From Trissonchulus latispiculum (taxonomy: Eukaryota > Nematoda > Enoplea > Enoplida > Ironidae), in assembly GCA_030248195.1 (NCBI GenBank), contig JASAND010030481.1, positions 16,979 to 80,978 of the forward strand: DNA of 64,000 nucleotides. The letters run 5' to 3'. The notes under the pieces were generated by a model. It saw nothing but the letters and a program-made list of their open reading frames with translations. It was not told where the DNA came from and ran no database searches. Below are positions 11,835 through 23,302 of this stretch, piece after piece. Each line of letters opens with the position of its first letter. The stretch's first letter is position 1. Made by a program: the position numbers and the translations under genes.

Positions 11835-12825
11835 ATAACTTTGTATTTTTTGACCAATAATTTAAAATTTTGCATGGGTGCACACTGGAGGCTGATGAAT
11901 TAAAATGTTTTAAATCTTAAAATATAAAAAATTTTTAAAAATTTAAAATTTTAGTTTGGTAAGGGACCAAAGGGAACCGAAAATTTTTGAAAAGTTAAAA
12001 AGCTAGGGTCTTTTCCAGATTCTCTCCCACCACTCAAAGTTCTTAAAACTGAAACTTAAAAATGAGCTGAAATTTGGTGTGGGTATGTTTTCGACCACGC
12101 TGAGTTCAAATATCGCAAAATTTTTCGATTTCGCGAAATTCGATTTTTTTCGATTTTTTTTCGATTTCTAAGGGGGGACCAAGGGTAACCGAAAAATTTT
12201 TTGTCTTCGATTTTGCTGAAAAGTTGTATATAGGGATTTTCTGGGATGCAGAACACGAATCTGATTTTTGATTCAGCTTTTCGTTAGTTTGATATAAGCT
12301 AAAGTTGTAAGCTTAAGTTGTAAGCTTATGCTGAGCTAACGAAAGGCTGAATCGAAAAACAGACTTCACATTCGTGTTCTGCGACCCAGAAAACCCCTAT
12401 ATACAACTTTGCAGCAAAATCGAAGACAAAAAATTATTTGGTTACCCTTGGTCCTCCCTTAGAAATCGAAAAAAATCGAATTTCGCGAAATCGAAGAAAA
12501 TCGAATTTCGCGAAATCGAAAAATTTTGCAATATTTGAACTCAGCGTGGTCGAAAACATACCCGCACCAAATTTCAGCTCATTTGGTCGAGTTTTAACAA
12601 CTTTGAGTGGTGGGGGGGTAATCTGGAAAAGACCCAAAAGCTACATAAAGCTTGAACTAACGAAAAGCTGAACAAGTTTTCAGCAAACCTTTTAAAAAAT
12701 TTTTCGGTTCCCTTGGTCACCCGTTACCAAACTAAAATTTAGAATTTTAAAATTTTTGAATTCATTATCCTTCAGGACCTACGCGAAATTTCAAAGTTAT
12801 TGCTCAAGAAATTAAAATTAGGGCT
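11835..12825. repeat. Large foldback (near-palindromic) element, ~1 kb
   Basis: Arms of roughly 400-470 bp flank a short centre near 12315. Landmarks in the left arm (TTTAGTTTGGTAAGGGACCA, GTCTTTTCCAGATT, GAGCTGAAATTTGG, GTTTTCGACCACGC, CAGAACACGAAT) recur in reverse order and orientation on the right. The right arm has an extra segment around 12645-12690. The short frames inside are palindrome by-products. Exact outer limits are uncertain. Confidence 0.75.
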
Positions 12826-12852
12826 GGGGGAAAACGCTGAAGATCCATCGCC

Positions 12853-12985
12853 CAGAGTTGGCGATGGACACATTTTTGGATCACAGCGACCGCTCCGCGT
12901 CCGCGTTCCCGCACCTTCGGTTACCGCGAACGCCCGCACGACCACGTCCGCAGCCCGCACGAAATTTGCCTGACCGCACTGACCA
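12853..12985. repeat. hAT-type terminus with CCGC/GCACG words
   Basis: CAGAGTTGGCGATGGACACA at 12853 resembles the hAT termini at 2464 and 44155. It is followed by GC-rich words (CGCGTCCGCG, CCCGCACGACC). The right end is not identified. Confidence 0.4.
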
Positions 12986-13011
12986 CAGGGTGAAAAGCTA
13001 GCTTCGAACAA

Positions 13012-13629
13012 ATTTTCATTGCTGAACTAAGGAAAATTCTGATTTTTTCGGAACATACTCATTTAATAGTCCAAATATTATCTTTTTCAGTAAAATTGAA
13101 ACTGCACGTCAGAATGAAAATGTGACCAGTAAAGTATCCAATCTTACCGATGCTCGTTTCTTCTATTCTACTTAAACGCTTACCTTAAACGGCTTAAAAA
13201 TAAACTTTCATAAATTACCCATTAATAATGTTAAAGCAAATGAACTTCCTGCTTTATTGTAGCTCATTTGCGGTACTGGTTCGGGTATGTGCACCAAACT
13301 TTGAAAGTTTCTAATTTATTCAGGTCTCGGAGTTCAACAATATTTTTTATATGATTTTAAAGCAAGGAATGTGTTAACAAGGACTTCTCTGACCGTGGGA
13401 ACTCTAAAGAAAAACAATCACTTCTGGCTTCAAAAGAAACGCCTTGCCAAAAAAGTCTGCAAATTTATTCGTCTTCATGATTCACTTATTAAAACAATCC
13501 AAATACCTTCTATTGTACAAAATTTTTAAAATAAAATTAAAAAATTGGCTTAACTCTTCCTTGATCTGTAGAATACTTGTATATAATGGCCAGGGACTAC
13601 AAGTTCAAAACATTTACACTGGAAAAGAA
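13012..13629. other. Intergenic, nothing recognised
   Basis: AT-rich. An 88-codon frame at 13444-13710 shows no domain and overlaps the foldback edge. Confidence 0.5.
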
Positions 13630-13810
13630 AATCATATACTTATGTATATATGTCACGTACTATCAGCCCAATCGTTGAGGCTGCCTGGTTGTACGTACAA
13701 ACAGCCTTAAAACAGATTGTACGCACAACCAAAACTGTCACAGCAGGATGTCTTGTTGTTGTTGTTGTTGTTTCCTGGATCTTCTGGAGCTGCCAATATG
13801 ATTGGGACGG

Positions 13811-15265
13811 CTAAAGCCGGCCCACACCCCGTAGGAAATCCACCACTGCCTTAGGTACCTCCGACAGGACGGCCAACGAAGGGTTGGTTCCCAAGTACCG
13901 GACAATGGAGGAAGTGTGCGCTGGGCAGTCTATGAGTAGGTGTTGTAGGTCCTCGGGGCACTGCCCACAGTTTGGGCAGTTTGGGCTGTCTGCAATACCG
14001 ATTCTGTGTCTGTACTGGGCCAACAGTTTTGAGTGTCCGTTACATCTCAGTTGGGCAAGGGTGGACCGTTCAGATTTAGTGAGGCCTAATTCGGCCTCTG
14101 GCGGGGGGAGCCTTCCACCTGGATAGATACCAAGGTTGTCAAACTGGCATCTATCTTCCACCGTCTTCATCCTGAAATGTCTCTTGATTGAGGATTTGGC
14201 AGAGCTATAGTCCACCGGGACATCAGGTTGATTTTGGTTTCTGGAGGCTTCGTTTGCGGCGCTGTCGGCTTCTTCGTTTCCTTCAAAGCCGACATGAGAT
14301 GGAATCCATTGCATTGTAACGTGTCCACCCAACCGGGTTATTTCCGCCAATTGTGACCAGATCCTGTCGATTAGAGCTGAGCCGCCGGTCAGATTCGAAG
14401 TGGCTAATTTCGTGATGCTGGACTGTGAATCTGAGCAGATCCTGATTTCTGTCCAGTTGGCATTCCAGTTGTTCAGAGTCCACGTCAGGCCTGCTTCGAT
14501 TGCTACAATTTCAGCTTTGTAGCTGGAGCATAGAGGGCCTGCTGGCAACATAATTCGCTGGTTTCCAGTGGTGGAGTGGATGATGGCTGCCACTCCACCA
14601 TTTCTGGTGCCTTCCAGGACTGATCCGTCTGTCCAGATGGTAACATCGGATGGCGGGAGTGTCTGGAGGGTGTCCAGTGCACAGCGGCGGAGTTCCTCCT
14701 TGTCGGAGGATTTGCGGACCATATCATTGAGACATGGCTTGAAGGTGGCTGACACTTCCAGCCACGGCGGGACTGACGGTAGCTGCAGCTCTTCTCTTCT
14801 GTGGTTTGACAGTCCGATTTCGTTGCTGATATTGGAGCCAATCTGCCGCCATGACTTCTGTGACTTCAACCGCTGTGGAACCTCTCGTTCAGCAACTGTC
14901 CGTCTTGGGTTCTGAGCCGGTAAACGTAGGGGCTTTTCATAGGCGCAGGCAACCAGCTCTTCTCCGCGAGTTCTGAAGGCAGGGAGGTTAGCTTCAGATC
15001 GAACATAGTTTGCCGGTGAGCCGGTGTAGCAGCCCGTGATTACACGGGCAGTGGAGTTCTGGATGGCCTCCAACCTGGCTACTGAGGTGTCGGAGGCAGA
15101 CGGGAACCAGGCAGGGAGGGCATATTCCAGGACAGAGCGGATATAGGCTACATACATTGTTCTGAGGTCTTCCTTTCCTGGGCCCCACGAGCGTCCGGCA
15201 ACCGCGCTTAATGTAGCAATACGTGCACGGCACCGGGATTTGAGGTTGGAAACATGTGGCCCCAA
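13811..15265 (-). pseudogene. Non-LTR polyprotein: RT thumb, RNase H and zinc finger
   Basis: This is a 484-codon continuation of the element's polyprotein. It holds the reverse-transcriptase C-terminal part, then RNase H with acidic residues at D213 (WTDGS), E252, D279 (SDSQ) and D334, plus H324 in PSHVGFEGNE. A terminal CCHC-like finger follows at C430, C433, H442 and C447. It is one frame away from the upstream segment; the break sits in the C-run at plus positions 15260-15263. Stop is at 13811, close to the simple-repeat tail, as expected for the end of the element. A complete RNase H suggests recent activity. Confidence 0.88.
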
Positions 15266-17003
15266 AGGACATATTCCAGTCCAGGGCGACTCCCAGAAAG
15301 ACTGGGTTCGGGTCGTGAGGTACTGGATTGCCGCCGATGTTGAGGTTCAGGATGTAGCTGGCCTGCTTATTATGGGTGGAAAAGATGCAGGTCTGGCATT
15401 TTTCCACATTGATCTTGACTTCATTATCGTTGGCCCATGCATTGATAGCGTTGAGAGAGTCCTGGATTCTGGCTACGGCCACCCGGATATCAGGGCCAGA
15501 GCTCCATATGGCAACATCATCGGCATATATACTGCCCTCGACTTCTGGTGGTAGGTCCCGCAGTATGTCGTCAATAAAGACCAGGAATAGTAGAGGCGAC
15601 AGAACCGAGCCCTGAGGGACTCCTTGATGGAACAGTTTTGACCTGCTGAAGCTTTGGTTGAAGCGGACGTGGCCTCTCCTGTTGGTGAGGACATTTTTGA
15701 TCCATCGTACCATTTGAAGAGGGACCTTCTTTTCCACCAGCTTCCAGAGTATGCGTTCACGGATTGCAGTATCGAAGGCTCTGGAGAAATCTATCATTGC
15801 CAGGTCTGTTCGCTTGGCAGGCGGCCGTTTCTGGAATCCATCAACCGTGGTCTGTGTGATTCTGCAGATGTGGTCTTCAGTAGACCTGAGTTGTCTGAAA
15901 CCGGCTTGGTTCGGAGATAGCTTGTTGTTGTGTTCCAGCCAGAACTGCAGTCTCGCTTTCACCATAACTTCCATGAGTTTACCGAGGCAGCTCGTCAGGC
16001 TGATAGTCCTGTAGGATTTCGTATCGTTGGCCGGCTTCCCTCGCTTCAGTATAGGGATTATATCTGCAGTCCTCCACTGTTGTGGTATTTCTCCCGATGC
16101 CAATGATTGGTTGATGAGCTCCAGCAGGAATTGTTTCGCAGATATGGGCAGGTTCTGTAGCATTTCGTTAGCGATCCCGTCTCTGCCGGGACATTTTCCG
16201 GATTTCAGGTTTCTCAGCGCTAGGTCCAGTTCCAGCCCGGTAAAAGGCGAGCACATAGGGTCTGGGCGGGGCCTTGGTCTGGGATGTTTTAGTGCCTTCA
16301 GGACTGAGATCTTAAGCTCCTTTCTTTGGTCCGTTGGCTTTACGTAGCTGACTTTGGCATACTGTTGAGCAAATGCTTTGGCTTTGGCTGCGTCCTGAGT
16401 CAGACTTTTCCCATCACAGTCCAGCGCAGTGTTGGGAATCGTGCGGCAGTTTTTCCCGTCAATGGAGTGGATGACGGACCAGACCTTCTTAGGCTCCGTT
16501 TTCGGGTTCAGACCAGTAGCAAAGGAATGCCAGGCTTCTTTCTTCAGGCGTTGGATTAGGACCAGGCACTCGCGTTTAGTGTTGATCCAGTGTGCCCTGG
16601 TTTCCAGGCTGTCCAGCGCGGCTGCGCGGGCGGCGCGGCAGCGCCTGATTGCTTCTTCTGCCTCCTTACACCACCATGGAGTTGGTCGCGGCACATGGCC
16701 ACGAGGTATGCTTCGACTAGCGGCCAGCAGAATTCTGCTGGAAAGGGCTTCGCCGGCAGTGTGGACTCCTGATGTGGCTGGGGGTGGAAGGTCCTTGAGC
16801 AGTTCGGTAAGGTGGGAGCGGAAGGAGGGCCAGTTTGCCTTCCTGAAGCACCGCCTAGGGGGGCCGCGGCTGTTGCTGCTTGATTGTTGTTGCCTGATAT
16901 TGAGGCTAAGCAGGATCGTGGTGATCTGGTGGTGATCTGAGGTAGTATCAGGCAGAATTTCCCAGCGGGCAGCGGGGGCCAGTGATGAGTGGCAGATCGA
17001 CAA
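14994..17003 (-). pseudogene. Non-LTR polyprotein: endonuclease end and reverse transcriptase
   Basis: This 669-codon frame holds the end of the AP-endonuclease domain (SDHHQI near residues 22-27, the terminal SDH region), a linker, then reverse transcriptase with DFSRAFD at about 405-411, the GVPQGSVLSPLLF block at 461-473 and the catalytic YADD at 493-496. The N-terminal part of the endonuclease lies just upstream (17220-17020) in another frame, including a GGDFNAH block; the shift falls in the G-run at 17016-17020. The frame is lost again near 15260. The catalytic residues that can be seen are intact. There is no real start here because the copy is truncated at its 5' end. Confidence 0.88.
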
Positions 17004-18704
17004 GTCAGGGGCAGTGGGGGCCCTCGCGGGGGTTCGCTCCTAGGCGGGTGGGGTCCCCATTGTTGAGGGTTTCCAGGTCTGATGTGACTAGCCACTCATC
17101 TATGAGGTCTCCGAGGGCATCATTGGCGCTGTTAGATTCCCACGTGGAGGAGTGGGCATTGAAGTCTCCCCCAATGATACAGTTTCTGCCACTAGGCAGG
17201 GCCTCTGGGTCAAAGTTTGGAGGATGTCTTCATCTATTATAGACTTAGACGTTACGCATATGACATTTATGCATATGTGTGCGCGCATGCTTATGTTGGT
17301 ACAATGGACTTCAAGTTAATTACCCTTATTGACAGTGAAAATATATATAAATGAGGAATTTTAGCGAGAGAACTGGGTATAAATCTCTTAACTATGTGTA
17401 TAAACCTTTAAGGAAATTACGAACGTACTGCTTTAGCTTATAAATTTGAAATTTAACAATTTTGCTGGAATTGCGGAGAATTAAATGAAAATGAATACTA
17501 AAACAGAAAATGCGATTATACGTACATATAACTTAAATTCCAGTTTAAGAATCCCCCCAAATTGGATACGTACATAATCTTGCATTGAAGTAACCTCATC
17601 TTTAAGGAAAGGAAGTGTACGTACTGTCTTAGCTTTTAAACTTGAAATTGGACAATTTTATATTGAAAACTAAATTAAAATTAAAACTAATACAGAAAAC
17701 GCGATTACACTTAAATTCAAAAGCATTTATGGAATCTTGGAAACTCGGTTGGAGAGGAATTGCTAAATTGGGATCATCTGTATTAAAATGTATTCAAAGC
17801 TTGAAATAAGTGGGATGGGAGTTACTTCGAGTATTCTGATCTATCCTCAATCCTCAATGTAAAATTAAGCAATTTTCCAGTTTTTTGGTTCAAATTAAAA
17901 ACGTATTTTTAAGTAACTTTGTTGGATCGAGCTAATTCTTCATTTTGAATGTTAAATCGCAATTTACCAGGCTTTTTAAAATTTCTTAAAATTAACCAAA
18001 TTGTTACATTTTTTAGTTCATCAGATTACAGTAAGCACCCGTACAAAATTTTAAAGTTACTAGTCAAGAAACTCAAAACTTATGGTTAGGGACGTGCAAA
18101 CGCCAAAGATTTCCAAGTTTTAAAAAATTGAAAATCTCAAAAGCTTAGTTTTTAGTACAAAACTGTTCAGAAATACCTCCTCCTGCTGCTTGTTCTATTA
18201 TTGTACACATGCGGTTACTTTAATGCAAGATTATTTACAGTATCCAATTTGGGGAGATTCTGAAACTGGATCTTAAATTATACGGATAATAGCATTTTCT
18301 GTTTTAGTTTTCATTTTCATTTAATTCTCCGCAATTCAAGTAAAATTGTTAAATTTCAGGTTTATAAGCTAAAGCAGTACGTACATAGTTTGCTTAAAGA
18401 TTTATGCACGTAGTTAAGAGATTTATACCCAGTTCTCTCCCTAAAATTCCTCATTTATATATATTTTCACTGTCAATAAGGGTAATTAACTTGAAGTCCA
18501 TTGTACCAACATATGCATAAATAAATTATGCGCGTACACATATGCATAAATGTCATATGCGTAACATCTAAGTATATAATAGAAGAAGACTTCCTGCTGT
18601 GACAGTTTTGGTTGTAGGTACAAGCTGTTTTAAGGCTGTTGTACGTACAACCAGGCTGCAGTACGTGACATATACATTATATACTTATATACAACCATAT
18701 TTAA

Positions 18705-18933
18705 TGAATCCAAACACAGTACATCCCGTCCGCCCACCGATAATGAGTTAGTGTTTAAATGAAAGTGTTGAGGAAAGAAAAATTAGCTAAAAAATTGTAA
18801 TTTTATATTTTTTCGAATGCAACTGTTTATCATAAATCAAATATTGCATTAGAAAATTAGAAAATTAATGGCATTTTACGGTATCACCGGCCCATTTTGG
18901 GTGAGCGGACGGGATGTATTGTATTTGGATTCC
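18705..18933. mobile_element. MITE with ~33-bp inverted termini
   Basis: GAATCCAAACACAGTACATC at 18705 and the right end read inward (GAATCCAAATACAATACATC) are inverted repeats that extend through CCCGTCCGC(C/T)CACC. The 229-bp unit has no ORF. Flanks were not resolved into a target duplication. Confidence 0.65.
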
Positions 18934-18939
18934 ATATGT

Positions 18940-20129
18940 GTAAGAAATTAAAAGTTAAGTGGAATTTATTTATATCTGATAGTTGTTTGGAAGGATTCTG
19001 CTTTAACGTCTAATTCTTAGTAGTTCTGCGTAAATTAAAAAGTGGCTTACGCTAGAAAATTGTTCTTCTACTTGTACTGGAAATTGCTAGGAAAGTAAGC
19101 GTAGGTGAGCGGACAAGAAGCAGACTGTCCATTACAGGTCTCTACAGATTGAGTAAAATTTAGGTCAGTTGCTGCAAGCCACAGTCAGTAAAATTGGAAA
19201 GGAACCTCGGGCAGCACAATCAAAAATTGGGGACCTTTATTTGTGTCTTATGTAGATGCCCACTGGTAAAACCAGGCTCAGCTGCGGAATAATGCCTTGT
19301 TTTGGGCCTGCTCGTTTCAGCTTCAATTATAAAATTTGAAATTACAAATTTAAAATACGACTGATTAGCAAACACTGACCAAAGTTACCAAAGTAAGGAT
19401 TACCAAGAAAACTCATTTGAAAACTGAAAATTGTCGAATATAAGTACTACGATGGAATAGGGAACAAATCTGCATACTCAACATCTGTCTTAATTAGTTC
19501 TGTTTCAACATTTCTCCATATCGGAGTTCAGTATAGATCAATAGCTGGTTGTAACTACTGACGGACTACTACAGATCTTAGTGCAATCCACTATAAATCA
19601 AACTGGTTTGTGTTTGATGAGGGATATTGAACACGAATAAATTTACTAACTTACAGCAGAATGTCGTTCTGTGACTCAAAAATTGGCGCTACACTTAAGA
19701 CTGGATATCGGGAATAATCCAGAGCAGACCAAAGAAAAGTAAATGGATGGATGCGAGAGTACTCCACCCAAAGATCATGACTCAAAGATTTCGAGTCTGA
19801 CTCAAAAAGTGGGTGTGCTAAGGGCACAGCATTGCATTGCAGTGAACAGTGCAGCATTAACAAAGCTGTAAGATGTAGAATGCATGTATATATAAGTATA
19901 AAATAACCTGAGTTACGTAAGCGAAAAGTATTTTTGCCTTTAATAAGCTGTTATAACTGTTAATCCTATAAATAGATGGTCATTTATCAGGTTGAGGCTG
20001 CTTTTTTAAATATTAATCAGTAATAAAAAGCATGCCAATAACGCCATTGAAGTCTCCACACTGTGAGCTTTATTTTGATATAAATATCATTGGCGTACTC
20101 CAAGTATTAAGGAAGTTATGAAGGTTTTA
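18940..20129. other. Intergenic, nothing recognised
   Basis: AT-rich sequence. No gene or element end is supported. Confidence 0.55.
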
Positions 20130-20445
20130 ATATTACCACTACCATGGATTAAGCTGGTGATTAAGCCGGATTAACTCGTTTAAGCGCGGTGATATTACGC
20201 GGCTTAAAAATCAGGCAATTTGAACTGAATTTAAAGCCATCGGCTTAAACAGCTTAAGCTAAAATTGTTTATGAAAAGGAGATCGGCTTAAACGGCTTAA
20301 TCTTAAGCCACTGCATTTTTAAGCCGGCGTGCTTTATATGAAAAAGATTCGACTTAAAGTTTAAGCCGATGGCTATTTATGAAAAGGGTACGCTCAAATG
20401 GCCTAAATTTAACCCATTTAAGCCATTTAAGGGGAGGGGATCGCG
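20130..20445. repeat. GGCTTAA-word repeat island
   Basis: GGCTTAAA, TTTAAGCC and TTAAGCCGG words occur about fifteen times in both orientations between AT-rich spacers (for example TTTATGAAAAGG three times). It resembles the other word islands but no hAT-type terminus is recognised here. Confidence 0.5.
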
Positions 20446-20699
20446 AGTTTTCGACCATCTTCGATTTTTCTCGTTTTCACATATTTTGTAGTCCCCATGG
20501 GTCCGCAAAACAAGACAAGTGCGTTTGTTGCAAAACTTTTTCTATCATTCACAATAGCCCTCCAAAGGTGACCCTGACATGTGTTAAACATAGGAAAATG
20601 AAAAAGTTAGGAAAACTTTTCTGCTACCAAAAGTTTGAGCGCTGTGTAAGAGCAAATCGGATATCACTCGCTGTAATCATAATTTGGACTAGGTAAAGT

Positions 20700-21286
20700 G
20701 CTAATATCTATACGAGGTTAATTTCCGTAGGGTCGCTGATTTTATACGAATTTTCAAAGTCCGGAAATGTCGATTTTTACTCAAAATCGCTCTACAAATG
20801 TGTAGGTCAGTGGACGTTTTGTCCTGTCCTGAACAAACCCTTTAGTGTAGGAACTTCGAGTTTAGATACTAGCACAGTATATTGTTAAAGCTTTATTTTG
20901 CATATAATCAATCCCTATTAGGCCTTTTCAGTAGCTGCACCAAGTCTCTACAAAGTAATATAAGAAAGTTAAAGCGAGTTAAAGTTTGAAGCAAATGACA
21001 GTCGGAATAAGCTTTACCAAATCGTCCAAACGCCGTGTCTCGCTCGTTGCTTGGCTTGCCACTGTAATTTATGCGACAATAAATACCTACAGGTAAATGC
21101 TTTAAATTGATGTAGTTGTCATGCCGCAGACTCTTGTCATCCCACTTGGACGTGACTTCGAAGCCCTCAGCGAGGCATATTAACGTAAATGCTAAATTGT
21201 AGAGATTTGAACTGCAATATCTCTGGACTGGATTGACCCTGGATTCTAAAAACTTGGTACCTGGCGACCCCCCCCCCTTAAGCCGT
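20700..21286. other. No supported gene
   Basis: A minus-strand frame of 157 codons (21381-20908) crosses a repeat boundary at 21287 and shows no domain. I treat it as chance. Confidence 0.45.
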
Positions 21287-22258
21287 TTAAGGTGATTCCT
21301 TTTGGGCACATATTCATCATTGACGGCCAAGATGAAATTTGATGAAACGTTCAAAATAAGTTCATTCTGGTGTTCTAACACCCTCCGCTCAATCCCGCTT
21401 CAAAATTTTGAAATTTACGTTCAGGACGGTTTTTCTATTAATTTGTGTCACTTGAGCAGCACCTGCATAGTTATGATTGTACTCGTTTGAAAGATCTCTA
21501 CGCTCTACATGTTTGCCTTTGGAAGCAACTTAGCTCTTTTCTATTGTGAGGTTTAGCTGAGTTTCTTATGTTGGTGTTGAAATCTTGTCATTTTTGCAGA
21601 AATCAAATAATCCACGATTTCTTGAGCTGCGCAAGCCGTAAAATTAAACTAAGGGTGTTGATTTGAAGGTCTCGTCGCGGCCGATTATCTGAGGCGTGAT
21701 AATCTTCCAACTGCCATCCTTGGGCTGCTATCATAAAAATGTAGTTTTTGCAAAAACATGACCAAATTGTTTCCGGTGATTGTGGAGCATTTACTATGCA
21801 AGCTAGAGGGTTGCCACTTAGTGGACGTGCTTTACAAAAACACCCAGGGTCCCTTTTTTAGCTGTCCCGATTGCTGCTTGCTAGCTAAAGTTGCGGCTTC
21901 CCAAAGTTGGGAAAAGTAGGCAAAATCCAGGAGGCGCAAATATTTTAGCTAATTTCTTCATAACGAAAAGTGATTTCACGATAATTAAAAAAGGGGCCCC
22001 AGCTATTTGCCAGTTGAATCGAATGGTGCAGCCGATGCCTCACGAAGAAATTTACGTTAGTCTGCCAAAAATCTGGAAAATTAAAGTTCTTCGAATATGC
22101 AGCAAAATAGTTTCCGAAACTCGAAGTTAGTTGCATTCATTCATGAGAAGGAGAAAATGCTCTGCTCCATTTTGACATAAAATGGCTTCTTAACTCCAAG
22201 GAATAAATGAGTAATAAAGGTTCAAAGGGGAAGTCTCCAAAAGGAATCACCGCCTTAA
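21287..22258. mobile_element. TTAA-bounded DNA element, copy 1
   Basis: TTAAGGTGATTCCTTTTGGG at the left and TTAAGGCGGTGATTCCTTTT read inward from the right form inverted termini, each starting with TTAA. TTAA flanks are typical of piggyBac-type insertions, but no transposase is present, so the class is inference. The element recurs at 22757-26372. Confidence 0.5.
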
Positions 22259-22577
22259 GAAGCAGCTCAAAGCCCATAATATACCCGCCTTGTCGATGCT
22301 TACGCTGTACCCGCCTTGTTCGTTTACATCGCCATTTTCCAAATCTGTCTCTTAGCATTTCTGCGGGAACACCAACAATTTGTGAAGCCTACAGTATTCG
22401 GAAAAAACTACATTTCTGGTTGACTTATTTAATATATCCGGAGTAGTATAGTGGTTAGTATCTCCGCCTGTCACGCGGAAGACCGGGGTTCGATTCCCCG
22501 CTCCGGAGTAAAGTTTTGCTAAGCAAAATTGATTTTCCAGCAGGGCTTGGACATAACGACTGGCAAATTCCACTATG
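21628..22577. repeat. Duplicated block, copy 1 (partner 25747-26722)
   Basis: CGTAAAATTAAACTAAGGGT starts both copies and CACTATGCTTTCTTT ends both. The block covers the right part of the TTAA-bounded element, about 180 bp of spacer and a tRNA gene. The copies differ by scattered substitutions and by the number of ~26-bp CTGTACCCGCCTTG units before the tRNA. Confidence 0.85.
22437..22508 (+). tRNA. tRNA-Asp (GTC)
   Basis: This 72-nt cloverleaf has acceptor stem TCCGGAG paired with CTCCGGA and discriminator G. The anticodon stem is TCCGC/GCGGA with loop CTGTCAC, and the T arm is CCGGGGTTCGATTCCCCG. A TTTT stretch follows about 5 nt downstream and can serve as RNA polymerase III terminator. 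The body is typical eukaryotic tRNA-Asp. Confidence 0.95.
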
Positions 22578-22652
22578 CTTTCTTTTGTTCGTTAAACACA
22601 ATATTATACTTTAAGCACATGTTCTCGGTCTAAGTTTAGACCACTGCATAAT

Positions 22653-22724
22653 TAGCAGAGCATGGTTTCGATCCACGGACCTCTGGGTTATGGGCCCAGC
22701 ACGCTTCCACTGCGCCACTCTGCT
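22653..22724 (-). tRNA. Initiator tRNA-Met (CAT)
   Basis: The reverse complement begins AGCAGAGTGGCGCAGTGGAA, has anticodon arm CTGGGCCCATAACCCAG, the GATCGAAAC T loop (no TTC, as in eukaryotic initiators) and ends CTCTGCTA. All are hallmarks of metazoan initiator tRNA-Met. The acceptor stem is fully paired. No clear T-run terminator lies within 25 nt downstream. Confidence 0.95.
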
Positions 22725-22935
22725 CATGCTTTCGAGGAAGACGAATTCGTTTTCATTTAAGGTGGTGATTCCTTTTGGGCACATATTCATCTTTGACGGC
22801 TCTAACCAAGATGAAATTTGATGAAACTTTCAAAATAAGTTCATTCTGGTGTTCTAACAGCCTCCGCTCAGTCCCGCTGCAAAATTTTGAAATTTACGTT
22901 CAGGACGGTTTTTCTAATTTGTGTCACTTGAGCAG

Positions 22936-23127
22936 TGTGAAAACCATAGTGGTGTCAACCAAAAATATAAAAAAGAGCTTTAGATTAGATTTTGGGTGTG
23001 ATCTGGTACTAATACTCAAGTGGTTGCTGCAGGTAGTTGCAGCTTGTGATGTTTTGGAACATTGTCGATTAAAGCTGACGTGTATTTGCTGCTAAGGGCG
23101 TTATTTGCTGAGCTGGGCCTTTTTTCA
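22936..23127 (+). repeat. Gypsy 5' LTR (old copy)
   Basis: It starts TGTGAAAACCATAGTGGTG and ends CTTTTTTCA, matching the 189-bp LTRs at 31674 and 38447 with clearly more changes and indels than those two show to each other. Confidence 0.85.
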
Positions 23128-23302
23128 TTTGGGGGCTCGTCCGCATAGGTTGCTTGGGCCGCCGGTGCTAATTTCAATTGGAATCATTGAATTTGGTGGT
23201 GAATAAAACGAAATCTAGAAGCAATCATTGGATTTCTGAAAGCAGATCAGCCAATGATAATGACTGCAATAAAAACGGTATGTCTCTTAGTATCCTTGGC
23301 TC

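Larger units (their letters stand above)
13755..17220 (-). mobile_element. 5'-truncated non-LTR retrotransposon (APE-RT-RNase H) with 10-bp TSD
   Basis: Perfect AGGATGTCTT copies at 13745-13754 and 17221-17230 bound the insertion. On the minus strand it begins inside the endonuclease domain and continues with reverse transcriptase and RNase H. It ends in a (CAA)n tail at the plus-strand (GTT)n of 13755-13772. The domain order and simple-repeat tail fit the I-like group of non-LTR elements (inference). Its reading frame is broken only twice, both times in mononucleotide runs. Confidence 0.92.
13630..18700. mobile_element. Long-armed foldback element, split by a non-LTR insertion
   Basis: The left arm is 13630-13754 plus 17231-17575 and the right arm is about 18238-18700. 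They are inverted copies of about 460 bp sharing TGTCACGTACT, GGTTGTACGTACAA, CAAAACTGTCACAGCAGGA, TTACGCATATGACATTTATG and AGTTAATTACCCTTATTGAC. The 660-bp centre contains a further direct repeat of arm sequence. No ORF is present, so it is nonautonomous. Removing the retrotransposon 13755-17220 and one target copy makes the left arm continuous. Confidence 0.75.

Noticed and set aside
14568..16935. Plus-strand ORFs of 77-168 codons across 14.5-17 kb
   Set aside because: They lie antisense to the minus-strand RT and RNase H frames, which have clear motifs.
20908..21381. 157-codon minus-strand ORF as a gene
   Set aside because: It crosses the end of a TTAA-bounded repeat and has no domain or relative that I can recognise.
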